Origin: JAJTFW01 sp046330075
GTDB lineage: Bacteria; Bacteroidota; Bacteroidia; AKYH767-A; OLB10
Assembly (NCBI GenBank): GCA_046330075.1
Contig: JAXLTL010000002.1
Location: 248,001-312,000, forward strand
Direction: 5' to 3'
DNA: 64,000 nt
Shown here: piece after piece, positions 41,801 to 49,379 of the stretch
Layout of the letters: each line of letters opens with the position of its first letter
Position numbering within the stretch: position 1 is the first letter of the stretch
The notes under the pieces: model-generated
What the model was told of the DNA's origin: nothing
The model's input: the letters and a program-made list of their open reading frames with translations, nothing else
The model's database searches: none
Position numbers and translations under genes: made by a program

Positions 41801-43993
41801 ATAACTGCTGTAACCGGCTCCGGCATCGAGTGTCCCTGAAAGACCTGTACATACACTGGCCGGACCTGTGATCGATGGTGTCGGATTGTTGTTTACCGTT
41901 ACGTTTTGCGTAGCAGACCCTGTGCATCCATTGCCATCTGTAACAGTAACCGTATAATTTCCGGAAGTGCCGGGTTGAATGGATGAAGAGGTGCTTCCGT
42001 TCGACCAGATGTATTGAAGTCCGGAAGGATTTGCCTGAAGATTGGCATTCGCACCCTGACAAATGGCCGTTACTCCATTGATGAAGGGTAATGGATTATT
42101 ATAAACCGTGATGGCTTGTGTTGCAGTGTTGGTACATCCCGCTGCTGAAGTTACAGTAACGGTATATGAACCGGGTAAGGACACATTGGTGGATGCAGTG
42201 TTGGCACCGTTCGACCAGAGGTATTGTGAATAGCCCGCCGTTGCGGAGATGTTGGATGAACTACCCAGGCAGAAATCAAAATCACCACTTACCGCTACTG
42301 TTGGCGTTGGATTTACATTCAGCAGGGTAGATGTTGAAGCGGTACAACCCGCTGCATTGGTAACAGTGACGGTATAGGTACCGGCGGTTCCCGTTGTGAT
42401 GCTTGAGGTAGTTTGACCCCCCGACCAAAGGTAGGAGCTCATGGCAAGTGAGGCCGATAAATTCGTTGTGGCTCCCTGACAGATATTCGTGTTTCCCGAA
42501 ATACTTACCGAAGGTGACGTAGCCTGTGTAACAGTTACACTGGCAGGGTTGGGGCAGAATCCAGCCGCCGTGGGCGTTGCAGTGTAGGTGCCTGCGGTGT
42601 TAACAGTAATGCTTTGACTTGTTGAACCTGTTGACCATTGCACAGAAGGAGTAGATGAAGTCAAGGTAACTGTTTGTCCGGGACAAAGGTTCAATGTGCC
42701 GCTCGCGGTGATATTGACGGTTGAACCGGCCAGGTGCGATACGGTGATCAGATTCGTTGTGTCAGAGCAGGATTGTCCGGGATTCACAATGCAGTAGAAA
42801 GTGCCCGGATTGAAAACTGTAATGCTTTGCGTAGTGGCACCGTTGCTCCAGAGATAGGAAGCTCCGCCGTTGGCGGTAAGTACAACACTGTCGCCGGGAC
42901 AGAAAGATACAGGACCGTTTGCAGCGATGGTAAAATTGTTGGGTGTGTAGGCCACCTTGATAGAAGGCGTAGAAGCGAAGCAATACGGATTAATGTTCAG
43001 GAAGTAGGCATTGTAGGTGCCCGGCGCATTCACCCAGATATACTGTGCGGTATCACCTGTTGACCAGAAGGCATCGCAGCCGTTGATCAGGTCGAGATAA
43101 ATTTTTACAGAATCTCCGGGGCAGATGAAAATGGTGTCGCCAAGAAAATACTGGTTGCCATTGGCAAAGATGGGCACCTGATTGAATCCGGTTGAGGAGA
43201 AAGAGTTCGCTTCCAGAAATACACCGGAGTCGAATGCGCCGTCGCAGAAATCCTGCACGGCAAGTTTCATGTGATAATCCTGACAGGGACAAACTTTAGT
43301 TCCGGCCGTAAGTACAGTAGTTAACCCATCGTACTGTGTGGTCACGGAACCGGTATTATCACGGAAGTAAGCACAGTTGGTGCAAGGTCCACTCGGGGAA
43401 GTACCACCCGGTGCATTACCATTATTCACAGTATTGATCGAAATCGCTGTGGTGGTATTCGGAACAACAGCAATGTTTTTCTTTCCAACGATGCCAAGTC
43501 CACTGATGAAAAAGCCGAAGTAATCATTGCACGAAGAGTTTACATAGTCAGAGTATTCTTCCGATCCCCAAACATATCTGAAGCGCATAGAGTCAGAAGC
43601 GGGACGGAAATTGAATTCGAGCACTGCTGCATCCTGAGGATTTGTGCCGGTAGGATGCAAGGCATTGAGATCAGGATCAGACCCGGCCTGTGTATCGGTT
43701 CCCTGTCCTGTTGTATTGTTTGGTCCGATGGCATTAGCATTGGATCCGGAGTTCAAAATTACTCCTGAAGCAATGCCGATATTGCAGGCACCTGCACAGT
43801 TGAACGTACCTCTCTGTGTAGCTGCACCAGAAAATGTGACGTTCGTGATGGATACACCGGTTCCGATCAGCGTGTTGGTTACGAGCTGCGCCGGAGTGGG
43901 TGCACCGTTTACGGTAAGCTGTGCGTGAGATTGAATCACTCCCAAGAGCATCAGGAGAGAAATCAGGAAAATGGATCGGATGGATGTGGTCAT
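38804..43993 (-). CDS. Giant repeat adhesin-like protein, T9SS type B sorting domain
   Basis: A 1729-aa exported protein with signal peptide MTTSIRSIFLISLLMLLGVIQSHAQ. Its N-terminal domain (~residues 15-240; VTFSGAATQRGTFNCAGACNIGIASGVILNSG, VWGSEEYSDYVNSSCNDYFGFFISG) matches the choice-of-anchor L type. About seventeen Ig-like repeats of ~70 residues follow, each with a Y-WS-G core and a final YTVTVT-NGC strand. Near the C-terminus two PKD domains (WRFGDGGISAERSPSHVY; WSFGDGESSVDENPKHIF) precede a gliding-motility-type (T9SS type B) sorting domain TPNNDGKNDVF...FNRWGQVIYQT. Likely an adhesin exposed on long stalks. A start 13 codons upstream is ruled out by an internal -7 element. Confidence 0.88.
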   Translation of the reverse strand: MTTSIRSIFLISLLMLLGVIQSHAQLTVNGAPTPAQLVTNTLIGTGVSITNVTFSGAATQRGTFNCAGACNIGIASGVILNSGSNANAIGPNNTTGQGTDTQAGSDPDLNALHPTGTNPQDAAVLEFNFRPASDSMRFRYVWGSEEYSDYVNSSCNDYFGFFISGLGIVGKKNIAVVPNTTTAISINTVNNGNAPGGTSPSGPCTNCAYFRDNTGSVTTQYDGLTTVLTAGTKVCPCQDYHMKLAVQDFCDGAFDSGVFLEANSFSSTGFNQVPIFANGNQYFLGDTIFICPGDSVKIYLDLINGCDAFWSTGDTAQYIWVNAPGTYNAYFLNINPYCFASTPSIKVAYTPNNFTIAANGPVSFCPGDSVVLTANGGASYLWSNGATTQSITVFNPGTFYCIVNPGQSCSDTTNLITVSHLAGSTVNITASGTLNLCPGQTVTLTSSTPSVQWSTGSTSQSITVNTAGTYTATPTAAGFCPNPASVTVTQATSPSVSISGNTNICQGATTNLSASLAMSSYLWSGGQTTSSITTGTAGTYTVTVTNAAGCTASTSTLLNVNPTPTVAVSGDFDFCLGSSSNISATAGYSQYLWSNGANTASTNVSLPGSYTVTVTSAAGCTNTATQAITVYNNPLPFINGVTAICQGANANLQANPSGLQYIWSNGSTSSSIQPGTSGNYTVTVTDGNGCTGSATQNVTVNNNPTPSITGPASVCTGLSGTLDAGAGYSSYQWSNGATTATTSVNTSGTYTVTVTNASGCTGTTTAVFTVLPFTTPVISAPAGFCAGNAATLSLNTAYAAYQWNSGASSSTLNVTNGGAYTVTVTAANGCTGTASYAITQWSLPAAQITGTTAVCSGNAANLQAAPAGLSYSWSNGSNASSIQPATGGNYTVTVTDGNGCSNTATQLVTINSNPAPAITGNFVVCQGIAGQLNASTAPGYNYSWSNGAITASIQPSTAGTYTVTVTDANGCSGTASQLLTVNALPVPSITGNTGFCTGNSVTLTCNTGYQNYQWSNGNTGNSTTINAGGSYQVTVTDNNGCTGTTSFPVTQWSLPNAQITGITAVCDGNAASLQALPAGLSYSWSNGSTAAGIQPTLAGSFTVTVTDGNGCSNSATQQVTINSNPTPAITGTFIVCQGNAGQLNASSGTGYTYNWSNGASSASIQPTAAGMYTVTVTDANGCTGTTSQQLTVNTLPAPVISGNNGFCTGNSVTLSCNPGYQNYIWSNGATAVSNTISSGGNYQVTVTDNNGCTGVASYTVTQFSLPQVILPAQVDICDGASSVLNPGTFTAYTWSNGSTGSSLQVSATGTYTVTVTDQHGCTGTGSTAVQVHNNPTPAIQGDHEICDGENTILNVPGVFTAYSWSPGSNATVLPVTTAGTYTVIVTDAYGCTGSAIFDVTVHPRPAVSITGDLSICEGEQTTLQVISDPATYQWSTGASTVSITTGSGGQYAVTATNSFGCTKIATTVVDRHAKPDVSYNPVHQISCDELRVKFDNTSTLDPGSKFLWRFGDGGISAERSPSHVYPAPGDYNTALRITSPYGCIDSSSATVSLVIPPYPEAEYSQSARIVSVFNSEVSFSNKSKNAVHYKWSFGDGESSVDENPKHIFEQVGTVKIKLHAFNEAECRDEFETTLEVVPFFVPSAFTPNNDGKNDVFFDGVPYMNLTSFDMKVFNRWGQVIYQTDSFLRPWDGLLSNGDPAPEGLYSYMIKIVSIKGKYFEYPGTFSLIR
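40197..41462 (-). repeat. 633-bp higher-order tandem duplication inside the adhesin gene
   Basis: Two adjacent 633-bp blocks, 40197-40829 and 40830-41462, each encode three Ig-like repeats (211 residues). Protein copies match over most positions, for example TAVCSGNAANLQAAPAG against TAVCDGNAASLQALPAG and GFCTGNSVTLTCN against GFCTGNSVTLSCN. The period is an exact multiple of three. Confidence 0.85.
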
Positions 43994-44011
43994 TGCGCGT
44001 GGTATGTAACT

Positions 44012-44019
44012 CAAATTTA
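44012..44019 (-). promoter_or_regulatory. -7 promoter element of the giant adhesin gene (TAAATTTG)
   Basis: An exact TAnnTTTG match 18 bp upstream of the ATG at 43993. It lies within what would be coding sequence for the longer start at 44032. Confidence 0.55.
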
Positions 44020-44168
44020 AATCTTTTTTCATCCCTCCGGGTAAATTTTTAACACTCTTTTGTTATTATACCTTTTCAGAGTGTAAATGGTTGCTTTTGA
44101 GAGGTTAAAATCTATCTCGCCAAATCCGGAAATGCAAATCAGGAAAAACGAGGGGTATTGAATGTGCC

Positions 44169-44203
44169 GAATTGATATAAAGAATTGATATAAAGAATTG
44201 ATA
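44169..44203. repeat. Short 13-bp tandem repeat in an AT-rich gap
   Basis: GAATTGATATAAA occurs at 44169 and 44182, with a partial third copy from 44195. It sits in the ~340-bp AT-rich gap between the adhesin and atpC, which otherwise shows only promoter and terminator signals. Confidence 0.8.
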
Positions 44204-44283
44204 ATCAATAATTAAAATTTGAAAAAAGTAGTGCAGAGATGGAAAATGGTTGGAATTGTGGTGGAAGAATCTGCTACAAGCAA

Positions 44284-44315
44284 AAACAGCCTGCAGGAAA
44301 TCCTACAGGCTGTTT
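44284..44315 (-). terminator. Terminator of atpD-atpC
   Basis: Stem AAACAGCCTG.AGGA/TCCT.CAGGCTGTTT with one mismatch, followed on the minus strand by TTTTTG, 22 bp past the atpC stop. Confidence 0.8.
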
Positions 44316-44336
44316 CTTTTATTAATTCAATGATTA

Positions 44337-44576
44337 TCAGGCTGATTCTGCCAGAATAATCACTTTATTGTTGAGCATTTCTACCACACCACCTTTCACT
44401 TCGAAACGCTCTTCTCCGGTTCCGGTTTTTACCTTCACGGTACCATTGATGAGTGTGGAAATGATCGCAGCGTGATTCTCCAGCATCTGGAAACGTCCCT
44501 TTGATCCGGGAACCGTTACCGAGCTGACTTCCCCTTCAAAAACCTTTTTGTCGGGTGTGATGATTTCTAAGAGCAT
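44337..44576 (-). CDS. atpC: ATP synthase F1 epsilon subunit (short form)
   Basis: A 79-aa protein containing only the N-terminal beta-sandwich of epsilon (LEIITPDKKVFEGEVSSVTVPGSKGRFQMLENHAAIIS). The usual C-terminal helical hairpin is absent, as in other Bacteroidota. Epsilon links the rotor to the c-ring and can inhibit ATP hydrolysis; loss of the hairpin would remove the classical inhibition mode. Located in the cytoplasmic F1 part of the enzyme. Starts 23 bp after atpD and shares its terminator. Confidence 0.95.
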   Translation of the reverse strand: MLLEIITPDKKVFEGEVSSVTVPGSKGRFQMLENHAAIISTLINGTVKVKTGTGEERFEVKGGVVEMLNNKVIILAESA

Positions 44577-44599
44577 GCGATATGTTTTTCAGGTGAGTA

Positions 44600-46102
44600 T
44601 TACTTGGCTTCAGCGAGCAGTTTCTTGCCTTTTTCGATCGCATCTTCGATGGTACCTACCAGGTTGAATGCTGCTTCCGGATACTCGTCAACTTCACCAT
44701 TCAGGATCATCTTGAAGCCTTTGATTGTTTCTTCAATCGGAACAAGTACACCTTTCAATCCGGTGAATTGTTCTGCAACGTGGAATGGCTGAGAGAGGAA
44801 ACGCTGTACGCGGCGTGCACGGTGAACAACGAGTTTATCTTCATCACTCAATTCATCCATACCAAGGATCGCGATGATATCCTGAAGTTCCTTATAACGC
44901 TGAAGAATTTCTTTCACACGTTGGGCTGTATTGTAATGGTCTTCACCAACAACTGCAGGAGAGAGGATACGTGACGTTGAATCCAGCGGATCTACCGCAG
45001 GATAGATACCCAGCTCGGCAATCTTACGGCTCAATACTGTGGTAGCATCAAGGTGACTGAAGGTGGTTGCAGGAGCAGGATCGGTCAAGTCATCCGCCGG
45101 TACGTATACCGCCTGTACTGAGGTAATAGATCCGCGTTTGGTAGAGGTGATACGTTCCTGCATCAGACCCATCTCGGTAGCCAGGGTTGGCTGATATCCT
45201 ACCGCTGAAGGCATACGTCCCAACAGCGCTGATACTTCTGATCCGGCCTGGGTGAAACGGAAGATATTATCGATAAAGAAGAGGATATCACGGCCACCAG
45301 ACTTCTCATCTCCGTCGCGGAAATATTCAGCTACCGTCAGACCTGACAACGCTACACGGGCACGGGCTCCGGGAGGCTCGTTCATCTGTCCGAATACAAG
45401 TGTAGCCTGGCTCTTGGCAAGCTCGTTCATATCCACTTTGCTCAGATCCCAGTCGCCTTTTTCCATGCCATGCTGGAACTCTTCGCCATACTTAATTACA
45501 CCGGATTCAATCATCTCACGGAGCAGATCGTTCCCTTCACGGGTACGTTCACCCACACCGGCAAATACCGAAAGACCGGCATATCCTTTTGCGATGTTGT
45601 TGATCAGCTCCATGATCAATACGGTTTTACCTACACCGGCACCACCGAACAGACCGATTTTACCACCTTTTGCATACGGCTCCAGCAGGTCAATAACCTT
45701 GATACCGGTAAAAAGCACCTCCGCTTCGGTAGAAAGTTCTTCAAACTTTGGTGCTTCACGGTGAATCGGGAATCCGCCGGCATTACTCACGGCACCGATA
45801 CCATCAATAGCTTCACCAACTACGTTGAAGAGACGTCCTTTGATCGCGTCTCCGGCAGGCATCCTGATCGCTGAACCTGTAGCAACTACATCCATTCCGC
45901 GAACCAGTCCATCGGTAGAATCCATCGCGATTGCGCGAACAGTGTCTTCACCAATGTGCTGCTGACATTCCAAAATGATTTTCTGACCGTTGGGACGGGA
46001 GATCTCAAGGGCTTCCAGGATATTGGGCAGTGCCGAACCTTCGCCTTCGAAGCTAACGTCGATTACCGGACCAATTACCTGAACAATTTTACCTTTATTC
46101 AT
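44600..46102 (-). CDS. atpD: ATP synthase F1 beta subunit
   Basis: The catalytic beta subunit (500 aa). It starts at MNKGKIVQVIGPVIDVSFEG; a longer frame to 46195 is rejected because a -7 element lies in it. Visible: P-loop GGAGVGKTVLI, the GERTREGNDL segment, the Walker B region ILFFIDNIFRFTQAGSEVSALLGRMPSAVGYQPTLA and the DDLTDPAPATTFSHLDATTVLSR segment. Converts ADP and phosphate to ATP at the membrane. As in other Bacteroidota only atpD-atpC are together here, separate from the remaining ATP synthase genes. Divergent from ribF, sharing a 139-bp control region. Confidence 0.97.
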   Translation of the reverse strand: MNKGKIVQVIGPVIDVSFEGEGSALPNILEALEISRPNGQKIILECQQHIGEDTVRAIAMDSTDGLVRGMDVVATGSAIRMPAGDAIKGRLFNVVGEAIDGIGAVSNAGGFPIHREAPKFEELSTEAEVLFTGIKVIDLLEPYAKGGKIGLFGGAGVGKTVLIMELINNIAKGYAGLSVFAGVGERTREGNDLLREMIESGVIKYGEEFQHGMEKGDWDLSKVDMNELAKSQATLVFGQMNEPPGARARVALSGLTVAEYFRDGDEKSGGRDILFFIDNIFRFTQAGSEVSALLGRMPSAVGYQPTLATEMGLMQERITSTKRGSITSVQAVYVPADDLTDPAPATTFSHLDATTVLSRKIAELGIYPAVDPLDSTSRILSPAVVGEDHYNTAQRVKEILQRYKELQDIIAILGMDELSDEDKLVVHRARRVQRFLSQPFHVAEQFTGLKGVLVPIEETIKGFKMILNGEVDEYPEAAFNLVGTIEDAIEKGKKLLAEAK

Positions 46103-46128
46103 GACGGGGGTATTTGATTTTGAGGCTG

Positions 46129-46136
46129 CAAAAATA
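46129..46136 (-). promoter_or_regulatory. -7 promoter element of atpD (TATTTTTG)
   Basis: An exact consensus match on the minus strand, 26 bp upstream of the atpD ATG. No -33 TTG at the usual distance. Confidence 0.5.
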
Positions 46137-46167
46137 GGCAAAAAACCCCTCTCTCCGAAGTAAATCT

Positions 46168-46175
46168 TATTTTTG
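46168..46175 (+). promoter_or_regulatory. -7 promoter element of ribF (TATTTTTG)
   Basis: An exact consensus match on the plus strand in the shared atpD/ribF region. It implies a 5' leader of about 60 bases if translation starts at 46242. Confidence 0.5.
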
Positions 46176-46241
46176 GGCCGTCGAATGTTTTTCAACAGGA
46201 ATTCCGGTTCTGTTGAAAATCTCCGGGCACCTCGAAAGGGT

Positions 46242-47171
46242 ATGAAAATTTATCACCATCTCAACGAATTCATTAAGCCTCAATATCCTATCGTAACACA
46301 GGGTACCTTTGACGGCGTGCACGTGGGCCATCAGAAGCTTCTGGGGCGCATCCGTGATCTGGCTGCCGAAAAAAATGGAGAGGTGGTTATGCTGACTTTT
46401 CATCCTCACCCCCGGAAAGTGATTTTTGGTAATGAAGCCGGACTGGAAATGCTCACCTGCCTGAAGGAAAAGATTGACCTGATGGCAAAACATGGCGTTC
46501 AACACCTTGTTATTCACCCATTTACTACAGAGTTCTCCAAAATGGAGTACGATGATTTCGTTAAGGAAGTACTGGTGGAGAAGCTAGGGGTTAAAACCCT
46601 GGTCATCGGTTACGATCATCAGTTCGGACATCAGCGGAAAGGCAGTATGAAAACGTTGCGGGAGATGGCACCTTCGCTGGGTTTTGAAGTGGAGGAGATT
46701 CCGGAACAGGAAATTGATGCGATTGGTGTTTCTTCTACCCGGATCCGGAAAGCATTGCATGCCGGGGAAGTAGAGGTGGCAGCGCAACTCCTGGGTTACA
46801 GATACCATGTTTCGGGACGTGTGGTACAGGGAAACAGAGTAGGAAGAACCATCGGTTATCCAACCGCTAATATTCAACCGGAAGATCCTGATAAACTGAT
46901 TCCGGCCAATGGTATTTATGCAGTGAAAGTGTGTGTGGAGGGGAAGTGGTGGAATGGAGCATTGAGTATCGGTCATCGTCCGACTTTCGACAATGGTGCC
47001 CGTACAATCGAAGTGCATATCCTCGGCTTTGATGATGATATCTACGGGAAAGAAATTACGCTGGAGTTTTACAGTTATCTCCGTCCGGAGCTCAGGTTTG
47101 CAACAGTGAATGAACTGGTGCAGCAGATGAACAAGGATGTGGAACAGTCGCTACTGATCCTGAACCGCTGA
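46242..47171 (+). CDS. ribF: Bifunctional riboflavin kinase/FAD synthetase
   Basis: A 309-aa cytoplasmic enzyme that phosphorylates riboflavin to FMN and adenylates FMN to FAD. The N-terminal nucleotidyltransferase domain shows TQGTFDGVHVGHQKLL (HxGH-type motif) and SSTRIRKAL; the C-terminal kinase domain shows VVQGNRVGRTIGYPTANI and NGIYAVKV. I chose ATG 46242 (MKIYHHLNEFI) because it begins the conserved fold; an in-frame ATG at 46185 would add a non-conserved leader. Monocistronic, divergent from atpD. The FMN/FAD it makes would also supply the ApbE-type enzyme at 17.4-18.3 kb. Confidence 0.96.
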   Translation: MKIYHHLNEFIKPQYPIVTQGTFDGVHVGHQKLLGRIRDLAAEKNGEVVMLTFHPHPRKVIFGNEAGLEMLTCLKEKIDLMAKHGVQHLVIHPFTTEFSKMEYDDFVKEVLVEKLGVKTLVIGYDHQFGHQRKGSMKTLREMAPSLGFEVEEIPEQEIDAIGVSSTRIRKALHAGEVEVAAQLLGYRYHVSGRVVQGNRVGRTIGYPTANIQPEDPDKLIPANGIYAVKVCVEGKWWNGALSIGHRPTFDNGARTIEVHILGFDDDIYGKEITLEFYSYLRPELRFATVNELVQQMNKDVEQSLLILNR

Positions 47172-47234
47172 GTTATCTACAGTCCTTCATTCAATAATTT
47201 TGAACCTCTGCCGTTTTTACACGTATGACATGCT

Positions 47235-47242
47235 TATCTTAG
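47235..47242 (+). promoter_or_regulatory. Weak -7 promoter element (TATCTTAG)
   Basis: One mismatch to TAnnTTTG, 7 bp before the ATG of the LRR protein gene; transcripts would have almost no leader. Confidence 0.3.
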
Positions 47243-47249
47243 CCCTCAC

Positions 47250-47882
47250 ATGATTCGCCGCATCCTCTTCAGTATTTTACCTTTTCTTTTCTTTCTGCCT
47301 GCAAGGGTTGCTGCTCAGGATGAAAATGAGGTGCTGTTGTCGGGTATGCTGGATTCGGCTGCATTAAGCCAGCAACGCGTTTATCGTAATCTTTCAGATG
47401 CTCTGGCCTCACCTGATTCGGTGTATAAACTGGATCTGAGTAAACAGAAAAGAAAGGAAGTGCCGGATCAAATCCGCAACCTGAAAAATCTGCAGGTGCT
47501 GAAGTTGTCGCGGAATAATCTTCGTGAGATTCCGGCCTGGATTGGTGAACTTGTTCATCTGCAGGTGCTGGACCTGGGTTATAACAAGATTACGGTGCTG
47601 CCGGATGAAATCGGCAAGTGCAGGGAGATGGTTTTCCTTGGACTCAACCGGAATCTGCTCGAAACATTGCCCAAAACGATCGGACAGCTGGAAAAACTGC
47701 GTGTGATTGAGATGTGGGATAACGAAGTGAACGTGCTTCCCGAGGAAATAAAATACCTGCATAATCTGCAGGTGTTTGAACTGCGCGGAATTTTATTTTC
47801 AGCACAGGAACAGGAACAGATCAGGAGTCTGTTGCCGGAAACAGAAATTTATTTTTCTCCGAGTTGTAACTGTAAAAACTGA
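47250..47882 (+). CDS. Exported leucine-rich repeat protein
   Basis: A 210-aa protein with signal peptide MIRRILFSILPFLFFLPARVAAQ. Residues ~60-190 form about five to six leucine-rich repeats of 23 residues with the bacterial consensus LpxxIxxLxxLxxLxLxxNxL: LKLSRNNLREIPAWIGELVHL, LDLGYNKITVLPDEIGKC, LGLNRNLLETLPKTIGQLEKL and so on. It ends in FSPSCNCKN. LRR proteins of this kind usually mediate protein binding at the surface or in the periplasm. Its 3' end overlaps a longer frame of the downstream permease gene, but the likely permease start lies beyond its stop. Confidence 0.85.
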   Translation: MIRRILFSILPFLFFLPARVAAQDENEVLLSGMLDSAALSQQRVYRNLSDALASPDSVYKLDLSKQKRKEVPDQIRNLKNLQVLKLSRNNLREIPAWIGELVHLQVLDLGYNKITVLPDEIGKCREMVFLGLNRNLLETLPKTIGQLEKLRVIEMWDNEVNVLPEEIKYLHNLQVFELRGILFSAQEQEQIRSLLPETEIYFSPSCNCKN

Positions 47883-47916
47883 TTGCGGCAGTCCGCTTCA
47901 TGGAGCGTTTTTTTTA

Positions 47917-49095
47917 ATGCTGCCATTGAGTGCCGGTTGTCGCCTTACTCTTTATCTTTACAGCGAATTCGGAAAATTGAGTCAGGAAGAAATCATATCG
48001 CCGGGCAGACTTGCCTGGAAAAAACTGAAGCAACATAAAAGTGCCATGTTTGGCTTTTATGTGATTCTGATTTCTTTTTTCATTGCTGTATTTTGTTATT
48101 TGCTGGTGCCGGATGCCACCCGCGACAGTAATTCCATGCAACTTTCTGCCAGTCTTCTTCCGCCGGGCAGTACGGTGGAGTTTCTTCGCCTTCCGGGGGC
48201 AGGCTACCAAACAAAACCCTCGCTGACGGAGCGATGGTTTACAGGTGAAACACCGAGGTTTAAAGAAATTCCCTTGTCGTGGTGGAAGGCAAACGGAGAT
48301 AATATTTCCATTGAAGAATATGGAGCAGCCTCCGGAGATTCTTCTGCACGGCAAACGTATACACTGTCGCAACTTTCATCGCTGTATGGTCGTCCCGTGA
48401 CGATCAGAGAGGTGATCATTACCCGCCACTACCTGTTGGGAACAGATCGGTTCGGCCGCGACTTGCTGAGCCGTCTGATGGTGGCTACGAGGGTTTCGTT
48501 ATCAGTTGGACTGATCGCCGTTGTGATCTCTCTTTTTATCGGCATCACACTGGGAGCTGTTGCCGGTTATTTCCGCGGAACTACCGACAGGATCATTCAG
48601 TGGTTCATCAATGTGATCTGGTCAATACCTACATTGTTACTGGTTGTTGCTATTACCATGGCGTTGGGAAAGGGCTTTGTACAGGTCTTCATCGCGGTTG
48701 GGCTCACCATGTGGGTGGAAGTGGCGAGATTGGTACGCGGACAATTTTTCTCGCTTCGTGAACTGCAATTCGTAGAAGCGGGTCAGGCGCTGGGCTATAA
48801 AAACGCACGCATTATTTTCCGGCATATACTTCCGAATGTGATTGGTCCGGTCATTGTCATGGCCGCTTCCAATTTTGCTTCTGCTATTCTGCTGGAGGCC
48901 GGACTTAGTTTCCTCGGCATGGGAGCACAACCTCCCACACCCAGTTGGGGCATGATGATCAAGGAAAACTATTCATACATCGTAATGGATGCGGCCTGGC
49001 TGGCCATTTTTCCCGGAGCGGCAATCGCTTTGATGGTACTTTCTTTTACCCTGCTTGGCAATGGACTCCGCGATGCGTTCGATACAAGGTTATAA
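47917..49095 (+). CDS. Oligopeptide/dipeptide ABC transporter permease (OppC/DppC type)
   Basis: An inner-membrane permease of up to 392 aa. An N-terminal OppC-like segment (GRLAWKKLKQHKSAMFGFYVILISFFIAVFCYLL) provides the first membrane helix, then a large periplasmic loop (~110-220) and the BPD_transp_1 domain with several helices and the coupling motif EAGQALGYKNARIIFRHILPN, which contacts the ATPase. The start is uncertain: ATG 47917 is used here, but TTG 47977 (LSQEEIISPGRLAW) fits conserved N-termini better and follows a -7-like TATCTTTA at 47953. No OppB, binding protein or ATPase gene is adjacent. Confidence 0.88.
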   Translation: MLPLSAGCRLTLYLYSEFGKLSQEEIISPGRLAWKKLKQHKSAMFGFYVILISFFIAVFCYLLVPDATRDSNSMQLSASLLPPGSTVEFLRLPGAGYQTKPSLTERWFTGETPRFKEIPLSWWKANGDNISIEEYGAASGDSSARQTYTLSQLSSLYGRPVTIREVIITRHYLLGTDRFGRDLLSRLMVATRVSLSVGLIAVVISLFIGITLGAVAGYFRGTTDRIIQWFINVIWSIPTLLLVVAITMALGKGFVQVFIAVGLTMWVEVARLVRGQFFSLRELQFVEAGQALGYKNARIIFRHILPNVIGPVIVMAASNFASAILLEAGLSFLGMGAQPPTPSWGMMIKENYSYIVMDAAWLAIFPGAAIALMVLSFTLLGNGLRDAFDTRL

Positions 49096-49160
49096 GTTTT
49101 TCCGCCGCCGGCGGAGTTAAACTGTTCGTCCCGCAGCAGAGCCGGCGGGAGTTAATTTGT
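49096..49160. repeat. GC-rich hairpins of the CCCGC...GCGGGAGTTAA type
   Basis: Two small inverted repeats (TCCGCCGCCGGCGGA and CCCGC...GCGGG) followed by AGTTAA and GTTAAACTGTT, the same style as the cluster near 18.9 kb. The following 49160-49330 stretch holds short CCTCAAACCTC/CCTATAACC direct repeats and no gene. Confidence 0.6.
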
Positions 49161-49332
49161 TAAACTGTTGGTATGTTAAATAGGTTGATCCAAAACTTGT
49201 GCGGACCATGAGCTGAAGTCACCCTTGCACCTCTTGCCGACATCTCACATCAATTCCGGTACAAACTTTCTTACCCCATCAAACCTCAAACCTCAAGCCT
49301 CAAGCCTATAACCTATAACCTTTAACCTATAA

Positions 49333-49362
49333 CAAAAAAGGCTGCCACTGGCAGCCTTTTTT
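49333..49362 (-). terminator. Terminator downstream of the SWIB gene
   Basis: Stem AAAAAAGGCTGCCA/TGGCAGCCTTTTTT; A/T runs on both sides; 18 bp past the stop. Confidence 0.85.
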
Positions 49363-49379
49363 TTCTTAAGCAACAAGAA

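Noticed and set aside
44600..46195. Longer N-terminus for AtpD
   Set aside because: The extra 31 residues are not conserved and contain the -7 promoter element.
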